Part shown: positions 23,986 to 36,444 of the stretch, piece after piece
How positions within the stretch are numbered: position 1 is the first letter of the stretch
Layout of the letters: each line of letters opens with the position of its first letter
Origin: Brienomyrus brachyistius
Taxonomy: Eukaryota > Chordata > Actinopteri > Osteoglossiformes > Mormyridae
DNA: 64,000 nt
Direction: 5' to 3'
Assembly: GCF_023856365.1 (NCBI RefSeq)
Contig: NC_064541.1
Span: 21,099,214-21,163,213, forward strand
Notes under the pieces: model-generated
What the model was told of the DNA's origin: nothing
Databases searched by the model: none
Seen by the model: only the letters and a program-made list of their open reading frames with translations
Position numbers and translations under genes: made by a program

Positions 23986-26350
23986 TTCATTGCAGGGTGT
24001 TTCTGTTTCTTAAAGTGCACATTTCAGACAGAAATAAACACTCAGAAGGTGTTTAAATTGCACTACCAATGTGGGTGATTTCAACAAGTTGGGATTAGAA
24101 TTATCATGCCGATACGATGGTGGACTGAGAGATATTTAAAACTTTAAATAAACCCACTTTTTTCTATCATCACAACTGCAGTTTCTAAGATTAAAATATG
24201 GCTGTGTAGCACAAGGTGTTCCCACCGCATTTCCATATGAAAGAGTCCATCAGCTTATTCTGTCCTTAACAACCTGAACAGTCTGTTTCCATTACAAAAC
24301 ACGGCTCCAGTCTCTATCGTTCTGATTTTGAAGTTTGCTGGGGAAGTTTGTGGTTAATGTGTCAGTCAATGTATAAATCAGTCAGTCAGGCAATTAGCCA
24401 GTCAGATCTTGTTTAGTATGGCACATTTTACAAGCATGTTGTCACAAAGCACTTTAGGGTAATTTACAGTAATTTCTCATGAAGTGGAAAAAAAATAAAA
24501 GCCAATATGAAAGAAAAAAACAATAATTCACTGACCCCCGCAAAGACAATGATTAGATAGACCTTGTATGAGTAGTACTCATTGGAAGTTATTTACAGGG
24601 CATAAATGGCAAGTCCAATAATATATAATACATAAAATGCCTTAATTGTGAGTGACACAAAACTGTGGCCAGGAGTGTTGGTCAGATGATCCAGCTACTA
24701 GAGGCCAAGGATATGGGGGGGGGGGGGCTAAGCTGTAAAATTGTGTTAGGATTGCAAAGAACGTTTTAGATGAGGTGAACACTAAATAAAATGCACGCAG
24801 AGAGAAGGTGTGGTGACTGGCAGCCTGTACTGTACGTGTAATGCGGTGGGTTTGCCATGTGGAGGAACCACGGTGCACCTTGGACAGTTAGAGCACATGG
24901 TGAAGAAGTGTTAGTCATCCCTGGAAGCCTTTTTTGGTGAAAAGCCTCATTGCAGGTTGGTGCAGGTCCATTTAGAGCAAAAGCATCTTTAAAACACTTT
25001 GTCCATTAGGGGAATTTAATGAGAGCATTTAAAAGCAATGAATACAATAGTATTAGCATCACCCACTTGCGCAGTGCAGAAGGCTGGACGTAGAAATGCC
25101 ATTAAAATGTCATAATAAGTAACCATACTTATCCACACGATGCTGTAATCCACATATGAAAGATATATATTCATATACTGTTCTGACAGCGGAGGTGAAG
25201 GTTTTCTTTGCCCTCTAGATTTAAGGTCGCATGCAAGATTATGCACATTTTAAATTATGTCTACAGCTAAACTAAATTACTGGCTGAATAATTTCCTTAA
25301 ATAGTATTATACAATTTAAATTTGCTGCCTCAAACAATAGATTTGAAATTGGTGCAGTCACTCTGACTTTCCCAGCTTTTTTTTGGTTGCCCTTTTTGTT
25401 GGCCAAGTGTGTCACATGACTGCTCTGTTTCCGAGGCATTTTATTTATTTTTCTATTCCTTGTCTTCTCTGGCCATCCAAATCAAGTAAAGTTGCGATGT
25501 GTGATGTCAGACAGGCGTCCCTTGTCTAAGAATGTGAAGATACTCATGAATTGTATGAATTTGAATTTAAGACATTTTTGGTACAGCCGTTTTGTAGTGT
25601 AAGGAAGTTAAAAATCTGCTTGCATGGCACCCCGCTGGCTAACTGAAACTTTCCCTGGAAGCAGCCTCGATATGAATATTACAGTACACAAACTTTAAAA
25701 CTTAAAATTTTCGTTTGATAGGTTTTAAAAAGCTTCTTGAAATAATCTAGCACTAAATCAGTTGGTTGTAGTAAAACTGAATGTCCAGGAATACGTTTCC
25801 CCTTGTGGTCAGGTGCTGTGTGAGAAGCTCTGATCCCGTTTGGATAACGGAGGCCTGTGCCATTCTCAGGTCTGCGGTGCCGCTGCTCTGGGCTCTGGGC
25901 TCGCAGATGGTATTTGGAATCACTCTTTCCAGGGGCTTCTACTAAGGGGGGGGTGGGGGGGTGAGCCTCTCCGTGACGCTGAACCCGCCCAGGGTTAGGT
26001 CTCGCTGTTCGGCCTCCAAAGCCAGACGCTATTCATCATTTGTGATTTTATCTGCACAGAAACCAACAAGGGGCAGCCAACCATAGTCAAGCGCTTCTCT
26101 GTTGGTATGGTATAGCGGACTAAGTCTTTTTGCAGTAATCTAGTCACAAGTATATTTTTTAAATCATAATTCCCAGGGATAAAAACACCTGGGACTGAGG
26201 ACTTGGATTTGTGTGTATGCTGCAGAGTTTAACAAGATCACTGTCACGTTTACAAGGCGCATGTTTCCGAGCTGATTGACTGGGTGTACCCCCCTTCGGT
26301 GGTGACATCACTCACTGGAGTTGAGAGAAGAATTTGATCGGTTCCTTGAA
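23986..26350. other. Non-coding stretch, nothing recognised
   Basis: Only short homopolymers (poly-G at 24716-24727 and near 25948) are seen. No exon or repeat family recognised. Confidence 0.5.
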
Positions 26351-26351
26351 C

Positions 26352-26500
26352 TAGCTGCTTGGCTCTTTAGCTCAGAGGTCTATTCCTCTTGCCAGGTTAG
26401 TTTGCCAGACTGTGGAAACGCTGATTTGATCCCTGGTCAGGGCGACGATGGCTGTCTGTTATTAGTGTATCTGGGCTAAGTTACTTAGTCAAAGACATTT
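26352..26500 (+). mobile_element. tRNA-derived SINE head fragment
   Basis: GGCTCTTTAGCTCAGAGGTC resembles a tRNA A-box region, and GATTTGATCCCTGG about 70 bp later a B-box. The following GGTCAGGGCGACGATGG fits the SINE body. No cloverleaf with a usable anticodon stem was found, so this is not called as a tRNA gene. Confidence 0.45.
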
Positions 26501-27220
26501 GTGTACTTCCAGTGAGGAAAGAATTAATGCTTAAAACAATGGCTGACTAAAGATAACCACAGATAAGGTCTCTCATCCTTCCAGTAAGACCTGAAAGCTT
26601 TGAAGGTTCCAAGTAGTACATTTTAATCCGCGTTCAGGAAATTAAACTTTCTTTTCAGCGGCAGAGGGAAAGAACGAATGTACACAACCTGCTTCCATGT
26701 GCCATCCTGTAGGTTAACCCCATGTTCATTACGTGAGACACCATCAATGGTACAGATGCCTCTTGGGACGTGGTGGTTCGTAGAGATAACTGGTCATTGT
26801 GTAACAATGCGTCAATGCTCCCCGCTTTCCGCCAGGCAGTTTATGGAGGTACAATGTTTCAAACGCCGCTTTTATGAGACATACTAAAATATCACATTAG
26901 CGCTCAGTGACTCAAACAAACAGAGCTGTTGCCATGCCAACAGGCGTCTAAATATAGTACTCAGTGAATATATGTAGATATCCAGGATGCTGTGTTTTTT
27001 TGCATTTTGTTAGACTTCAGAGGGAATTTCCACTCTACTCAGATACTGAGCACGTCTGAAATGGTACAACAGAGGGATACCTGCATATTTAATATATTTA
27101 TGGGTTATATTCATTCATAACTGTTGGCCTCTTCTTAAATATTTAATATGTGAAAGATTCTAAACTGATTTCAGGGGTCAGGTTTTGCATATTGTCATGA
27201 CAATTTTGTCTTATTTTATG

Positions 27221-27367
27221 ATACTTGGAGTGGGTTTAGATTTGTGACCCTTGCCAAATATAGAACCTGCAGAAGCTGTTGAAGGTTGAGTTGATATAGT
27301 ACCTTAGACACTGGCTGTCAGCTATGCTGGTGAAAGCATCAGATTGCAGACGGGGGAAACCCTGCGT
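27221..27367. repeat. Duplicated segment, copy 1 (partner 28522-28644)
   Basis: Shares GGAGTGGGTTTAGATT, GCAGAAGCTGTTGAAGG, TTGATATA, ATCAGATTGCAGA and GGAAACCCT with 28522-28644 in the same order, with a ~25-bp length difference in the middle. Confidence 0.8.
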
Positions 27368-27659
27368 CGCGCCACCTTTCGCCTGGCTAGTTCATTGGGG
27401 AGAGCATTCAGGGAGCCCACACCTGGGGTATCATGTAGCACAGAAGCAGAGGGCAGCTCTACACTGGCCCTTAATAAATGCCTGAATTTCTCCGTTAGAA
27501 AATTCTATTGCACAAATGTGCAGGTAGACTGGACAATTAACATACGTCTAATATACATCCTACCCAGTTAAGTTGAACTTATAACTGACTACCATGTGAC
27601 GTCTCTAACCACACAAGTTTTACTTGGCTTTGCATTTTTCCTGATACCCTATTATAAAG

Positions 27660-27712
27660 CAAAATATTATTATTATTATATATTATCCCTATTATTATAA
27701 TAGTAATAATGA
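27660..27712. repeat. (ATT)n-rich microsatellite
   Basis: Imperfect ATT/TAT repeats in an AT-rich background. Confidence 0.6.
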
Positions 27713-28244
27713 ACACCCCCATTCAAATAATGAACATCCCAGTGCACCACGACCAATTTTCACCCAAGTAAATCAGCTATAACAAAAACACTATGATTTC
27801 ATTATTATATTCGGCATTTTTTCATGTACAGAGCTGTTCCCAGTTATATGATGGTGTATCATATTAAGTACCTTTCAGGCCATAATTGTGGTATTTTGCC
27901 TCTGTGTGCCATACAGTTTCCGGCTTGTTCTGAGGTTTTGATCCTATTTCTGGAAGCTGTCCTGAGATAGATGCCTGGAAATTGCTTGGTATCTCAGGAG
28001 AATAACTGTACAACTCGATGCAGCAGAGTGTCATGCTCACTCATTTAGAACCCTGACTACACTCCCAACTCCTTCGGGCTGATGACTGTGGTTGTAGCTC
28101 ATAATTAATCGAATCATTTCGATCAGATCACTGCACTGGTGCCCCTCATTAGATCTGCAGGCAAAGGCAGAAGCTCTCGTTTGTAGAAGAGGTCATTTTA
28201 CTCATTGGTTTTGCAAAGGTCTTGCTCACCATGCCATATTGAGT

Positions 28245-28400
28245 TTGGGTTCAGCAGGTTAGACCTCTGTGCCTGTGATCAGAAGGTCAATAGTTTGAAT
28301 CCCGTACTCAGCAGAAGAGTCACATGTCCGTTGGGCCCTTACGCGAGGCCCCTAACCAGCTGAAATCCTCATGAGATGCTGGATACCCTTTGGTTGGGTC
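28245..28400 (+). mobile_element. tRNA-derived SINE
   Basis: The segment GGTTAGACCTCTGTGCCTGT, GATCAGAAGGTCAATAG, the B-box-like TTTGAATCCC, then CTCAGCAGA and GGGCCCTTACGCGAGGCCC repeats the layout of other SINEs here (for example 43509-43665). The tail is lost. Confidence 0.65.
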
Positions 28401-28521
28401 CCAGGCTTCACCCTCAATGGTATACAGGTGTGTATCAAAGGAGCATAAGGTGAAATATGAGAAAAGATGCATTCCTTTGTCTTGGTATGTCTGCAAATAA
28501 AGCATGATTTCTGAAATAATG

Positions 28522-28644
28522 ATATTTGGAGTGGGTTTAGATTGGTGAGCGCTGCGAAATGTAGAAGGTGCAGAAGCTGTTGAAGGCTGGGTTGATATAA
28601 TACCTTAGAAAGAATCAGATTGCAGATGGTGGAAACCCTACGTA
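28522..28644. repeat. Duplicated segment, copy 2 (partner 27221-27367)
   Basis: Partner of the segment at 27221; the pair lie 1.2 kb apart in direct orientation. Confidence 0.8.
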
Positions 28645-29339
28645 TGTGGTGTATTGTAATTTTGTAATTTCTTTTTCAAATATTCTCTTTTGCTGTAAAG
28701 GTATCATCATTGTGTGTAGTGTGTGTTTGGGTGAGGGCACCATGCTGACCCTCCAGATCTGTCCTCAGATCAGTGTGTCAGTATGTCTTACATTTGTTTG
28801 TTTGTGTAGCTGTCTTTCAATGTTTTTGCACACTCCAAATATCTGTCATTTACATGGATTGCTGGCTTCAAACTGTGTTTGTTTCAAATAAGAGGCAAAG
28901 CAGAGTACTGAAATGGTGGTAATATATTTCATTTTACATGTAGATACTCTTAGTCTCCAAAAACGCATTTTCCAAGTCTTTGTGTCTGAAAAACGCAATC
29001 ATTAGTGTTGTATTAGCTGCAGGGAGCTAATCCCAAACTACAGAACAGAGTCCTTCAGATCTTCATGGTCTTTTGCCAAAAAAATACAAGATTCTTTATC
29101 TTTCCCCAACAAATATTTCATGTTTTACAGTCGAGTTTGATCCGTTTTTTTGTTGCCTCACTCTCTCTCACTGTCAGGTAAGAAGCACCTAATGAAGTGA
29201 GGAGCACGACCCGTGTTCCATTTTAGCACGAGTAAGACGTTCTGCTCTGCCCGAGATGGCTGGGACCCAGTACGTGGACAGTCAGCAGCTCTATTTGCAT
29301 GTTATTGCAAAGAGCGGTGGAAAGCTCAAGCTCTGGATG

Positions 29340-29448
29340 TACAAATCCAGACCAAGATTTTCTTTCAACCAACCAGTTGAGTATAAAGACTCACATTCAC
29401 AGAGAACTCAACTGGTTGGTTGGAACAAAATCTTGGTCTGGATTTGTA
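29340..29448. repeat. Long hairpin: 43-bp inverted arms, 23-bp loop
   Basis: The left arm 29340-29382 (starting TACAAATCCAGACC) and the right arm 29406-29448 (ending GGTCTGGATTTGTA) are complementary with two mismatches. If the outer TA pairs are target duplications it is a tiny foldback TA-inserting element of ~105 bp. A transcribed hairpin such as a young microRNA-like locus is an alternative not shown by sequence alone. Confidence 0.85.
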
Positions 29449-29814
29449 CTTCATGAACCGGAACTTTCCACCTCTGATCACATAACCGAAGACAAATTCT
29501 GTGAAGACATCACATCGTATTGTGGCTTTATCTGCGTTTGCTTATTAACCGAGATGAGAAAAGTCCGTGTCACATTCCTCGTGCAATAGGAAATGAAAGG
29601 GCATTTAATCTCCTCTCAATATTAAATTCACTTAGGCATTTTTTTTGATAAACTAAACCATACTGTTGACATCTCCCTTTGAAAATACATCTTAGACAGC
29701 AGTTCATAAGAAAACGCCCTGATTGCTTCATAAGAGGTATTTCAGATACCTGGGAAATCATCTGTAGCAATAGGCGCTGCTCATTCCCACAGGACCAGTT
29801 TCACGAAAACATTT

Positions 29815-30480
29815 GCGCTGTTCCACTGCCACCAAGAACCAAACTGTACCCGAGCCGAACCTCAAAGAGAGAGTTTTCCATTGTAGATTATGGGAGCCGT
29901 ACCTGAGCCGTATCCGGATTGATGTGGCCCTGCTCACTTGCAGGGTTGAAAGCGTGACCAAACCAAGCTGTTTGTGTCACAACGGCTGATTGGTCAAAAA
30001 GCATGGAGATAGCAGTGGTCTATGCATGGATTAACTGAAGGAAAAAATGCACATAATCAGTATATTTTTTTCATTATTAGTAGTATTGCACACCAAAATG
30101 TATTGATTCGTTCCTGCTAACACAGAACTTAAAAATTTCCAATCATGTACTTAAAAAAGTACCATAGAGTGGTTGAATGAAATGGATTTGTAATGCAAAT
30201 TTATGCAAGCAAATGCTAATTCTGCTAGCGTTTGATGCTAACATAATATAATGATCCTCACAGATGTGCTAGTGGAAATTAGCACATAGGAAATCAGGAT
30301 GTAGCCCGAGTGAACAGTATATATGCGTCTCTTCAGTTTTATATCACTATCTCTCTCCAAACCTGGCAACACCCTTCTGCAGTAGAAAACTAAAGCGAGT
30401 TGGAACTGCACTGTAACTAGTGCCTCTTCGGGGTACACGCTGGGTGCGGCCTAGTTCCGGTATGCCAGTGAAAAAGCACC
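29815..30480. mobile_element. Non-autonomous inverted-repeat element, long copy
   Basis: The left end GCGCTGTTCCACTGCCACC and right end GGTATGCCAGTGAAAAAGCACC are imperfect inverted repeats. The body shares GTCTATGCATGGATTA, ACTGAAGGAAAAA and GCACTGTAACTA with the second copy at 32744-33070. No transposase. The 666-bp copy has extra AT-rich sequence in the middle. Superfamily not assigned. Confidence 0.65.
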
Positions 30481-30684
30481 CAAAGATGAGATATTGGGCT
30501 CAGGTTTTTAGTTAACGGTTAATAAAATCCTGTAATTCCACTGATGGCAGAACTGAGGATTCTTATTGGTCTTTGATCAAATTCCTGGAAGACTTTTTCC
30601 ATACTTAAAAATTACATTTAATTAAATTGGCTCTATGCTTTGGCAATCTTGGGTTCAAATGAGCAAATGAACGGTGATATGTAA

Positions 30685-30790
30685 ATGGCTCAGTCAGTGG
30701 TTAGTACTCCGCCCCCCCAATGTGGACTGAACCATTACTGCGACTGCCCAGGGCAGTACCACTCAGCAATTTGTGGGTAGAATGGTTTCG
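30685..30790 (+). mobile_element. Diverged SINE head fragment
   Basis: GGCTCAGTCAGTGGTTAGTA resembles the tRNA-like head of the mermaid group. Later parts are not clearly alignable. Confidence 0.35.
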
Positions 30791-31016
30791 GAAAAGCAGT
30801 CACTGACAGCCTCTGTCGCTAGTTTGACACCAACTACTACTTTGAACATCAGCTTATAACCATGAGTCATTAATATCCATATTAAGAAAATTTCCCTTTT
30901 TAATTCACATTATTTTAATTCACTATATTTTTCTGAATATCTATACAATCACTTATTTAAATACCAAGGGATTTTATTGTATTAAAGCTGTCCACAGATT
31001 GCTATATAGAAAACAA

Positions 31017-31032
31017 GTACTCTTCATACACA
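31017..31032. repeat. Short (AC)n run
   Basis: About eight AC units; minor. Confidence 0.7.
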
Positions 31033-31574
31033 CACACACACAGTGCTCACAGAAGGTCTCGGGACGCTTGCTTAATTCTGTAAAAATGTTGCACATTTAT
31101 TGGTTTCATAACAGAAGTCAATTGACGTGCGATATGTTTAACATCTCGGCGCTTTTCTTCTGTACAGACATTTTCTTTTGATTAAGCTTCATAATTTTAT
31201 TGACTGACTCATTCAGTTCTGCACTTGCCATTCTGCTGTTAATTGCTATTGTAGTCCCTACCTCCCAAATGGACAGTAAACCCAAATAATCGGTGTTTTA
31301 TGTTATTGCAAAGGTGTTACTAATGAAAAAGAAGCAACTGAGTCTGCTAGTCAGTCAACTTCTACTTCTTAATGCAGAACAGCTCCTTTAGAACTATACT
31401 ATGGGTTTCAGTTTATTGCTGCTTAAAATGAATGTTTCTTCTTAAAACTGGTAGTTTCTAATGTGATGATATATTTTTTGTAAACAAATGAGTACATTTA
31501 GATTTTTGTTTTGAAACCAATAAATTTGTAGTATTTTTATTGAATTACGCAAGCATCCCAAGATCTGGGCGAAT

Positions 31575-31960
31575 CTGGGTGGCTCTGAGGCTAGAAATCT
31601 GTGTCAGTAACTGGAAGGTTGCTGGTTCAAATCCCGTGAATTCCCAGAGTGATTCTACTCCATTGGGGCCTTCATCAAGGCCCTTAACCTGTAGTTGCTT
31701 CATCCTGGGTATGACGTCAATCTACATCCAGCCCTATAAGGAGGCCCTCCAACTGACAGGGAAATACTTGGGGGTTGGTGGCAGGATTGGCACTCCAGCC
31801 ACTGGGAAAAACTCACACTGTTCCATTCGGACTAGTGTGGTGCTGAGGTGTCACCTGCCACATGGCTGCACTCAGGCGCTCACCCCTGAGGTGGTTTGTC
31901 ATGGGTACGGCAACGCCCTGTATCAGTGCATGCTCCTTACCTCCTCTCACCTCTTTCCAA
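31575..31960 (+). mobile_element. tRNA-derived SINE, long copy
   Basis: A tRNA-like head (GGCTCTGAGGCTAGAAATC, B-box GGTTCAAATCCCG near 31624) is followed by AGAGTGATTCTACTCCATTG and GGCCTTCATCAAGGCCCTTAA, standard for this genome's tRNA SINEs. The downstream part to ~31960 is probably a longer tail or a second repeat. The 154-residue open frame across it is not a gene. Confidence 0.7.
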
Positions 31961-32743
31961 GATCAGTGAGTACTGTATGTTGTCTGGGTGACCTCCTTTC
32001 CTGATTCAACTTGTGTGATTGAAATGTAGACATTTGTTTTTCACGTTCTTTTTCTTAATTACAATTCATTTTCTCGTCCTGTATTTATTTCCCTCTATTT
32101 GCCCATTACCACTTAGTGGCCTGGGAACTCATTCATAGATGTGCTTGGACTTCCAGAATGTTCCTCTGGGAAATCCTGCAGGTCTTGGGGCCTGTAAACA
32201 TCGCTTCTTTGCAGACGTTTTTCTTTGTGTATGATCCAGATGTGGTTTGCAGTGATTATATGCCACTGAAGCCTCGGGCAGCCCGGACCCCATACTCCGC
32301 TTTCCTTCTCACTTCACTGTTTCATTCAGAGGCTAAGCCTGTAAGCCCCATTGTCTGCTCTGCACAGAAGTGGTCTGTAGTTCTCCATCCCATTCTAGCA
32401 TTGGCATTTAGCCCCAAGGAGTATGTCTACACTTTCCCGCCATGTGGGTGTTAGGCGTGAGGACCCCCATCTGCACCCCCGGGCGTCAGATGAAGCTGGT
32501 CTGATGACTAGCCTGGCATTTGGACGCAGGGAGATCAGTAGACAATGAGGAGGTGTGGATTAAAAACCGACCTACGGCATAGGAGAGCATGATTCAAGAG
32601 CCGATTCGAGACGCCTCTGGTGTTCTCCAGTGCAGCCACTTCGCTTTTGCATGAATCCAAGCAGAGGCACTTCACTGGTGCTGGTGTCACTATGGAGAGC
32701 CCTGGTACAGATGCTTCTCATGTGTCTATAAATCAGATCGATT

Positions 32744-33070
32744 GGCACTTTCCCACTGCCATCAACAATGGAGCTGTACCTAAGCCGTACCGCAAACTGC
32801 CGGTTTTCCATTGTCAGGTATACGAGCCGGGATAAAAGCCAAACTGAGCCGGTTGCCTCACCACCATCCGATTGGTTGAAATGTGCGGAGATACCAGTGT
32901 TCTATGCATGGATTATCTGAAGGAAAAAGCATATATTCTTCCTGCTTAAGTACTATAGAACAGGTCCGAGCCGACCCACCTGTAGTGTAAAACTGAAGTG
33001 AACTGGAACCGCACTGTAACTAATGACTTTGCGGTGCAGCTCAGCTCCTGTATGCCAATGGAAAAGCACC
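32744..33070. mobile_element. Non-autonomous inverted-repeat element, short copy
   Basis: The left end GGCACTTTCCCACTGCCATC and the complement of the right end CCAATGGAAAAGCACC pair as terminal inverted repeats. Related to 29815-30480 but 327 bp long, without the AT-rich middle. Confidence 0.7.
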
Positions 33071-33141
33071 AGAGTGTGCCCTCTGTATGTTTTCTCTAAT
33101 CTGTCTGCAAAATGCTTCAAAGGTTGATTATGGTTAGGGTT

Positions 33142-33300
33142 ACAGCGGCTTGGTGGTTAGCACTGTCTCACACATTCAGGGTTCGATTGCAGGTTTCCAA
33201 AGACATTAGTGATGCCAATTCACCAAACTCAAAGTGCTTGCCCTGTGTGATTTGCTGTAGACTGGCATCCCATCCACAGGGCCCTGCGCTGTGTGGCGTA
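33142..33300 (+). mobile_element. Diverged mermaid-like SINE
   Basis: The head GGCTTGGTGGTTAGCACTGT, B-box-like GGGTTCGATTGC, GTTTCCAAAGACATTAG and GACTGGCATCCCATCC follow the mermaid order in plus orientation. Truncated at its 3' end. Confidence 0.65.
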
Positions 33301-33700
33301 GTTTTCAGGCTACCGATAAGATGTTGTGAAAGACGAATATAACCCTATCCCATAAGAAGGGGAATAAAAACATGTTTCTCTACTGGTAGACAATGATATA
33401 GTGATGCAGTAATGATACAGTGGATATAATGGAGTAATGTATTTTCCCCTCTTTTCCCATAAAAGTAGCACACTCATGATCTTGGATAGCCAAGATAGCA
33501 TTCACCGTCTTTAGTTAGAATGGTCTATTGAGCTTAATGATTGTGCGAAGTGCAACAATGTTATATCCAGAGTAATTTCCTTACTCTTGCAGAAACTCTT
33601 GTGTTATCTTGTACTCATTCATCTCTCTTGACTTCTCCATCGCTGATGCAGTCACTGTCAAAAGTTCCCCTGGGTGCACTGCCACTTTCTTTGGGTTTTT

Positions 33701-33758
<58 letters not shown>

Positions 33759-33811
33759 CCACCACCACAATTAACAACAAAAACATTATTATTATTATTA
33801 TTATTATTAAT
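33701..33811. repeat. Compound (ATC)n/(ACC)n/(ATT)n microsatellite
   Basis: About 19 ATC units, a few ACC, then ~9 ATT units. Frames of poly-His, poly-Ile, poly-Ser and poly-Asp over it are artefacts. Confidence 0.97.
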
Positions 33812-36420
33812 GTTAATATTCATGTTGATGGATCCTCATCCCAGACTCTTAACCCTTCCTGCACTGAACAGAGGTTGGCAGGATACAGCATTGGTGCAGG
33901 TATAGTCAGAAAATGCGGAGTCCTGTTACTGTTAGTGCTGCCTTTGCTCAGCTCTGAATCTTTTCCCAGTTTCTCCCCGTTGCTGGGCTGATGGGAGGAT
34001 CGCCAGGAGCCTTTCGTCTACGTCTCGGTTAGGTGCTAAGCTGTTGCTTCTATCTAAAGCAAATTACAATTTTGCCCGTTTGTACAGCTGGATGTGTTAC
34101 TGCAGCTTGGCAAGTTGGCTGGGTCCCTCCTGGGATTTGGGCCAGTATGCAGTTATTTATTTATATTCATTTTATTTTTATGTAGCAGCCTTCCCAGTAC
34201 AGTCACCCTTACGTGTTCAACATCTAGCTACCACAGTAGTGGAAAATGTTCCGTATTGTTTTGAATATGTTGGTTTGCCTGATTTTGTGAAGGTACGACG
34301 TACTGAGGAGGGGATCCTGGTGTCACCTTCATCTCCTGGCCATTATCTGTGGTTCTGCTGCAGGACATAAAGCATAAGGAAGGTCAGAGATGGAGGATTC
34401 TTTTATTGTTATTGTGATAATTTTACAAATGGTTCACTGGTACATATCAAAAGATAGAAGCCAGTTACATTGCAATCACTGTTAAAACTAATGACTGATC
34501 CAACATGTAATGACTTTTTAAATGTAGCATTGTGTGCTAATAATCTCGTTCTGTTCATTTTTAGCAAATTTATTCCTGATCTTGGTATTGGTGGTTGGCT
34601 TGATTTTTTTTTGCTATGTATATCTAGTGCACTGGCGGAACTATAGTAACAAGGGGCCCTCTGGAGGGTCGATGGGCCCCTTCGCAGGGAGAATCAAGCG
34701 GCTGTTGATCTATTAGTTTCAGTCACCGAAGCGCATATCATGTTATGAACCTCCAGACACCAAATGATTGTATATCCTGCACCTGGCAGCCAAACCTGTC
34801 TGTGTCCAGTTTTTTATATTTCTTTTTTTATGATGAGGCTATAAAAGTTCATTTGGAATACCTTACGGATATTTCACGAAGATACACGGTACATCTGTAA
34901 CATTTAACCAATAAGGGTCAGAGGCTTTGCTGGTCTTTTTTTTCTATGTTAGATTTTGGTTTTATACAAAACCTTTTAAAAATGTTTACCATGCAAGCGT
35001 CAAATGCCATTTTTTCGACACAACCCCACTAATATGATCTGATTATTAGTTAACTTCTAACCTATGTCAACACAGTGGACATAAAAAGACACTGACAACT
35101 GAAATCCGATTTAGAAAATTATGTTTTTATTTTTTAAATCAAACCACAAACATTAATTTTGACATTAATTTCTAGGGCTAAAAAAGTCATTGTAGATAGT
35201 GGACTGAAGGTATAGCAGAGACAAAATCATACTACATATATATGGTTGTATTTACTATAAGAAGCAAGGGTGCATGTATGGACCTGTGTCCAGAGATGAG
35301 GAGGGGGCCCCCAAAAAGCTTACAAATCTTTCCCCTATTAACTTGCCCCTTTTAAGACGCTTACATCACTGATCCAGTGAGCACTCTTTCCCTCCATTAG
35401 CTTGCTGCGCAGTTTGGGAGAGGGAACAGGTGATAACTGTCAGAACTGGACTGATTAGAAAGTGGTTCCTGGTCTCTCTTCCGAGACTCTTGACAGCACT
35501 GCAATCAGCTGGCGTCCCAGCTGACCGAGTCGTGCACTTCAGCAGCAGGCCTTGTTGCTGAGGTGTGAAGAGAACCGGCAGCTTGATGGCTGGCAGATCA
35601 TGTCCAAACTGGGGTACTAAAGTGGGAACATTGCGGTTTTAAATGCACACTCCCCACGTTTTGTTTATGGTTTCCCTGTAATTTCCTCAGCTGTGCTTAA
35701 AGTGTAGTGACTGGCAGGTTTCAGGTGCCATGTCTTTGATCTGCTCATCACCCTGATCCACAGCAGCTTAGAGCCACGGTCCGTCTCTTACTCTACAACC
35801 CACCTTCCCTTTGGCGCTTGCAGTTGCTAATTGCATTAGGGGCTTAAACTGTGGAGGTGGAGCAGCTTGCAGGTGCTTTATGGTCACATTTGGGGCGTGT
35901 GACGGCAGAGATGCGTCACAGCCCCGACTCGGAAAGCATCTGCCATCCATATTATGGAAATGTATTAGATTTAGCAGGTTAGCACCAGGTAGATCTTGAC
36001 TGTGTAATGCTAGACCGCAGGGTGTGTGCGTGACTGAACACAGACGCATGCATGGTGAAGACGCTTCCTTTTTACACTGGCATTTTACAGGATTACAAGC
36101 TCCCAATCCCACTGTAACTGTAACACTCCGTGGCTTCTCTTTGGCTAAATAAAAGTTACCTGTTAACAGATGGTAAGTTTGGCAGTCATTCCTCGAGACT
36201 GATGTTGTGATCCTTTTGATTTTTTATTTTTTTTTGGTGGAATTACTGTAGAAACAAATAAATGGAGAGAATCGAGCCACTGAACAATCATGGTAAATAA
36301 TATGCAAATCTGAAAAGCAGAGAAATAATTTGTTACATATGCAAGACCAGTTTGTCGTGTTTAGCCTTAGGTATGAGACTAGCTTTTCATCTGCAAATTA
36401 TGTTTTGCCAAGAACTGTAT
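33812..36420. other. Non-coding stretch, nothing recognised
   Basis: No exon or known repeat family identified. Frames such as 34044-34370 (+) and 35768-36112 (-) lack motifs and splice support. Confidence 0.45.
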
Positions 36421-36444
36421 GTATGTATGTATGCATGTACTGTA

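Noticed and set aside
26352..26430. Possible tRNA gene
   Set aside because: A- and B-box-like words are present but no closed cloverleaf or acceptor stem is seen; the SINE body follows.
31540..32004. 154-residue + strand frame
   Set aside because: Its first part is a tRNA-derived SINE with B-box GGTTCAAATCCCG and the rest continues in repeat-like sequence; no protein family is seen.
33541..33905. Poly-His, poly-Ser, poly-Ile and poly-Asp frames
   Set aside because: Microsatellite (ATC)n read in different frames.
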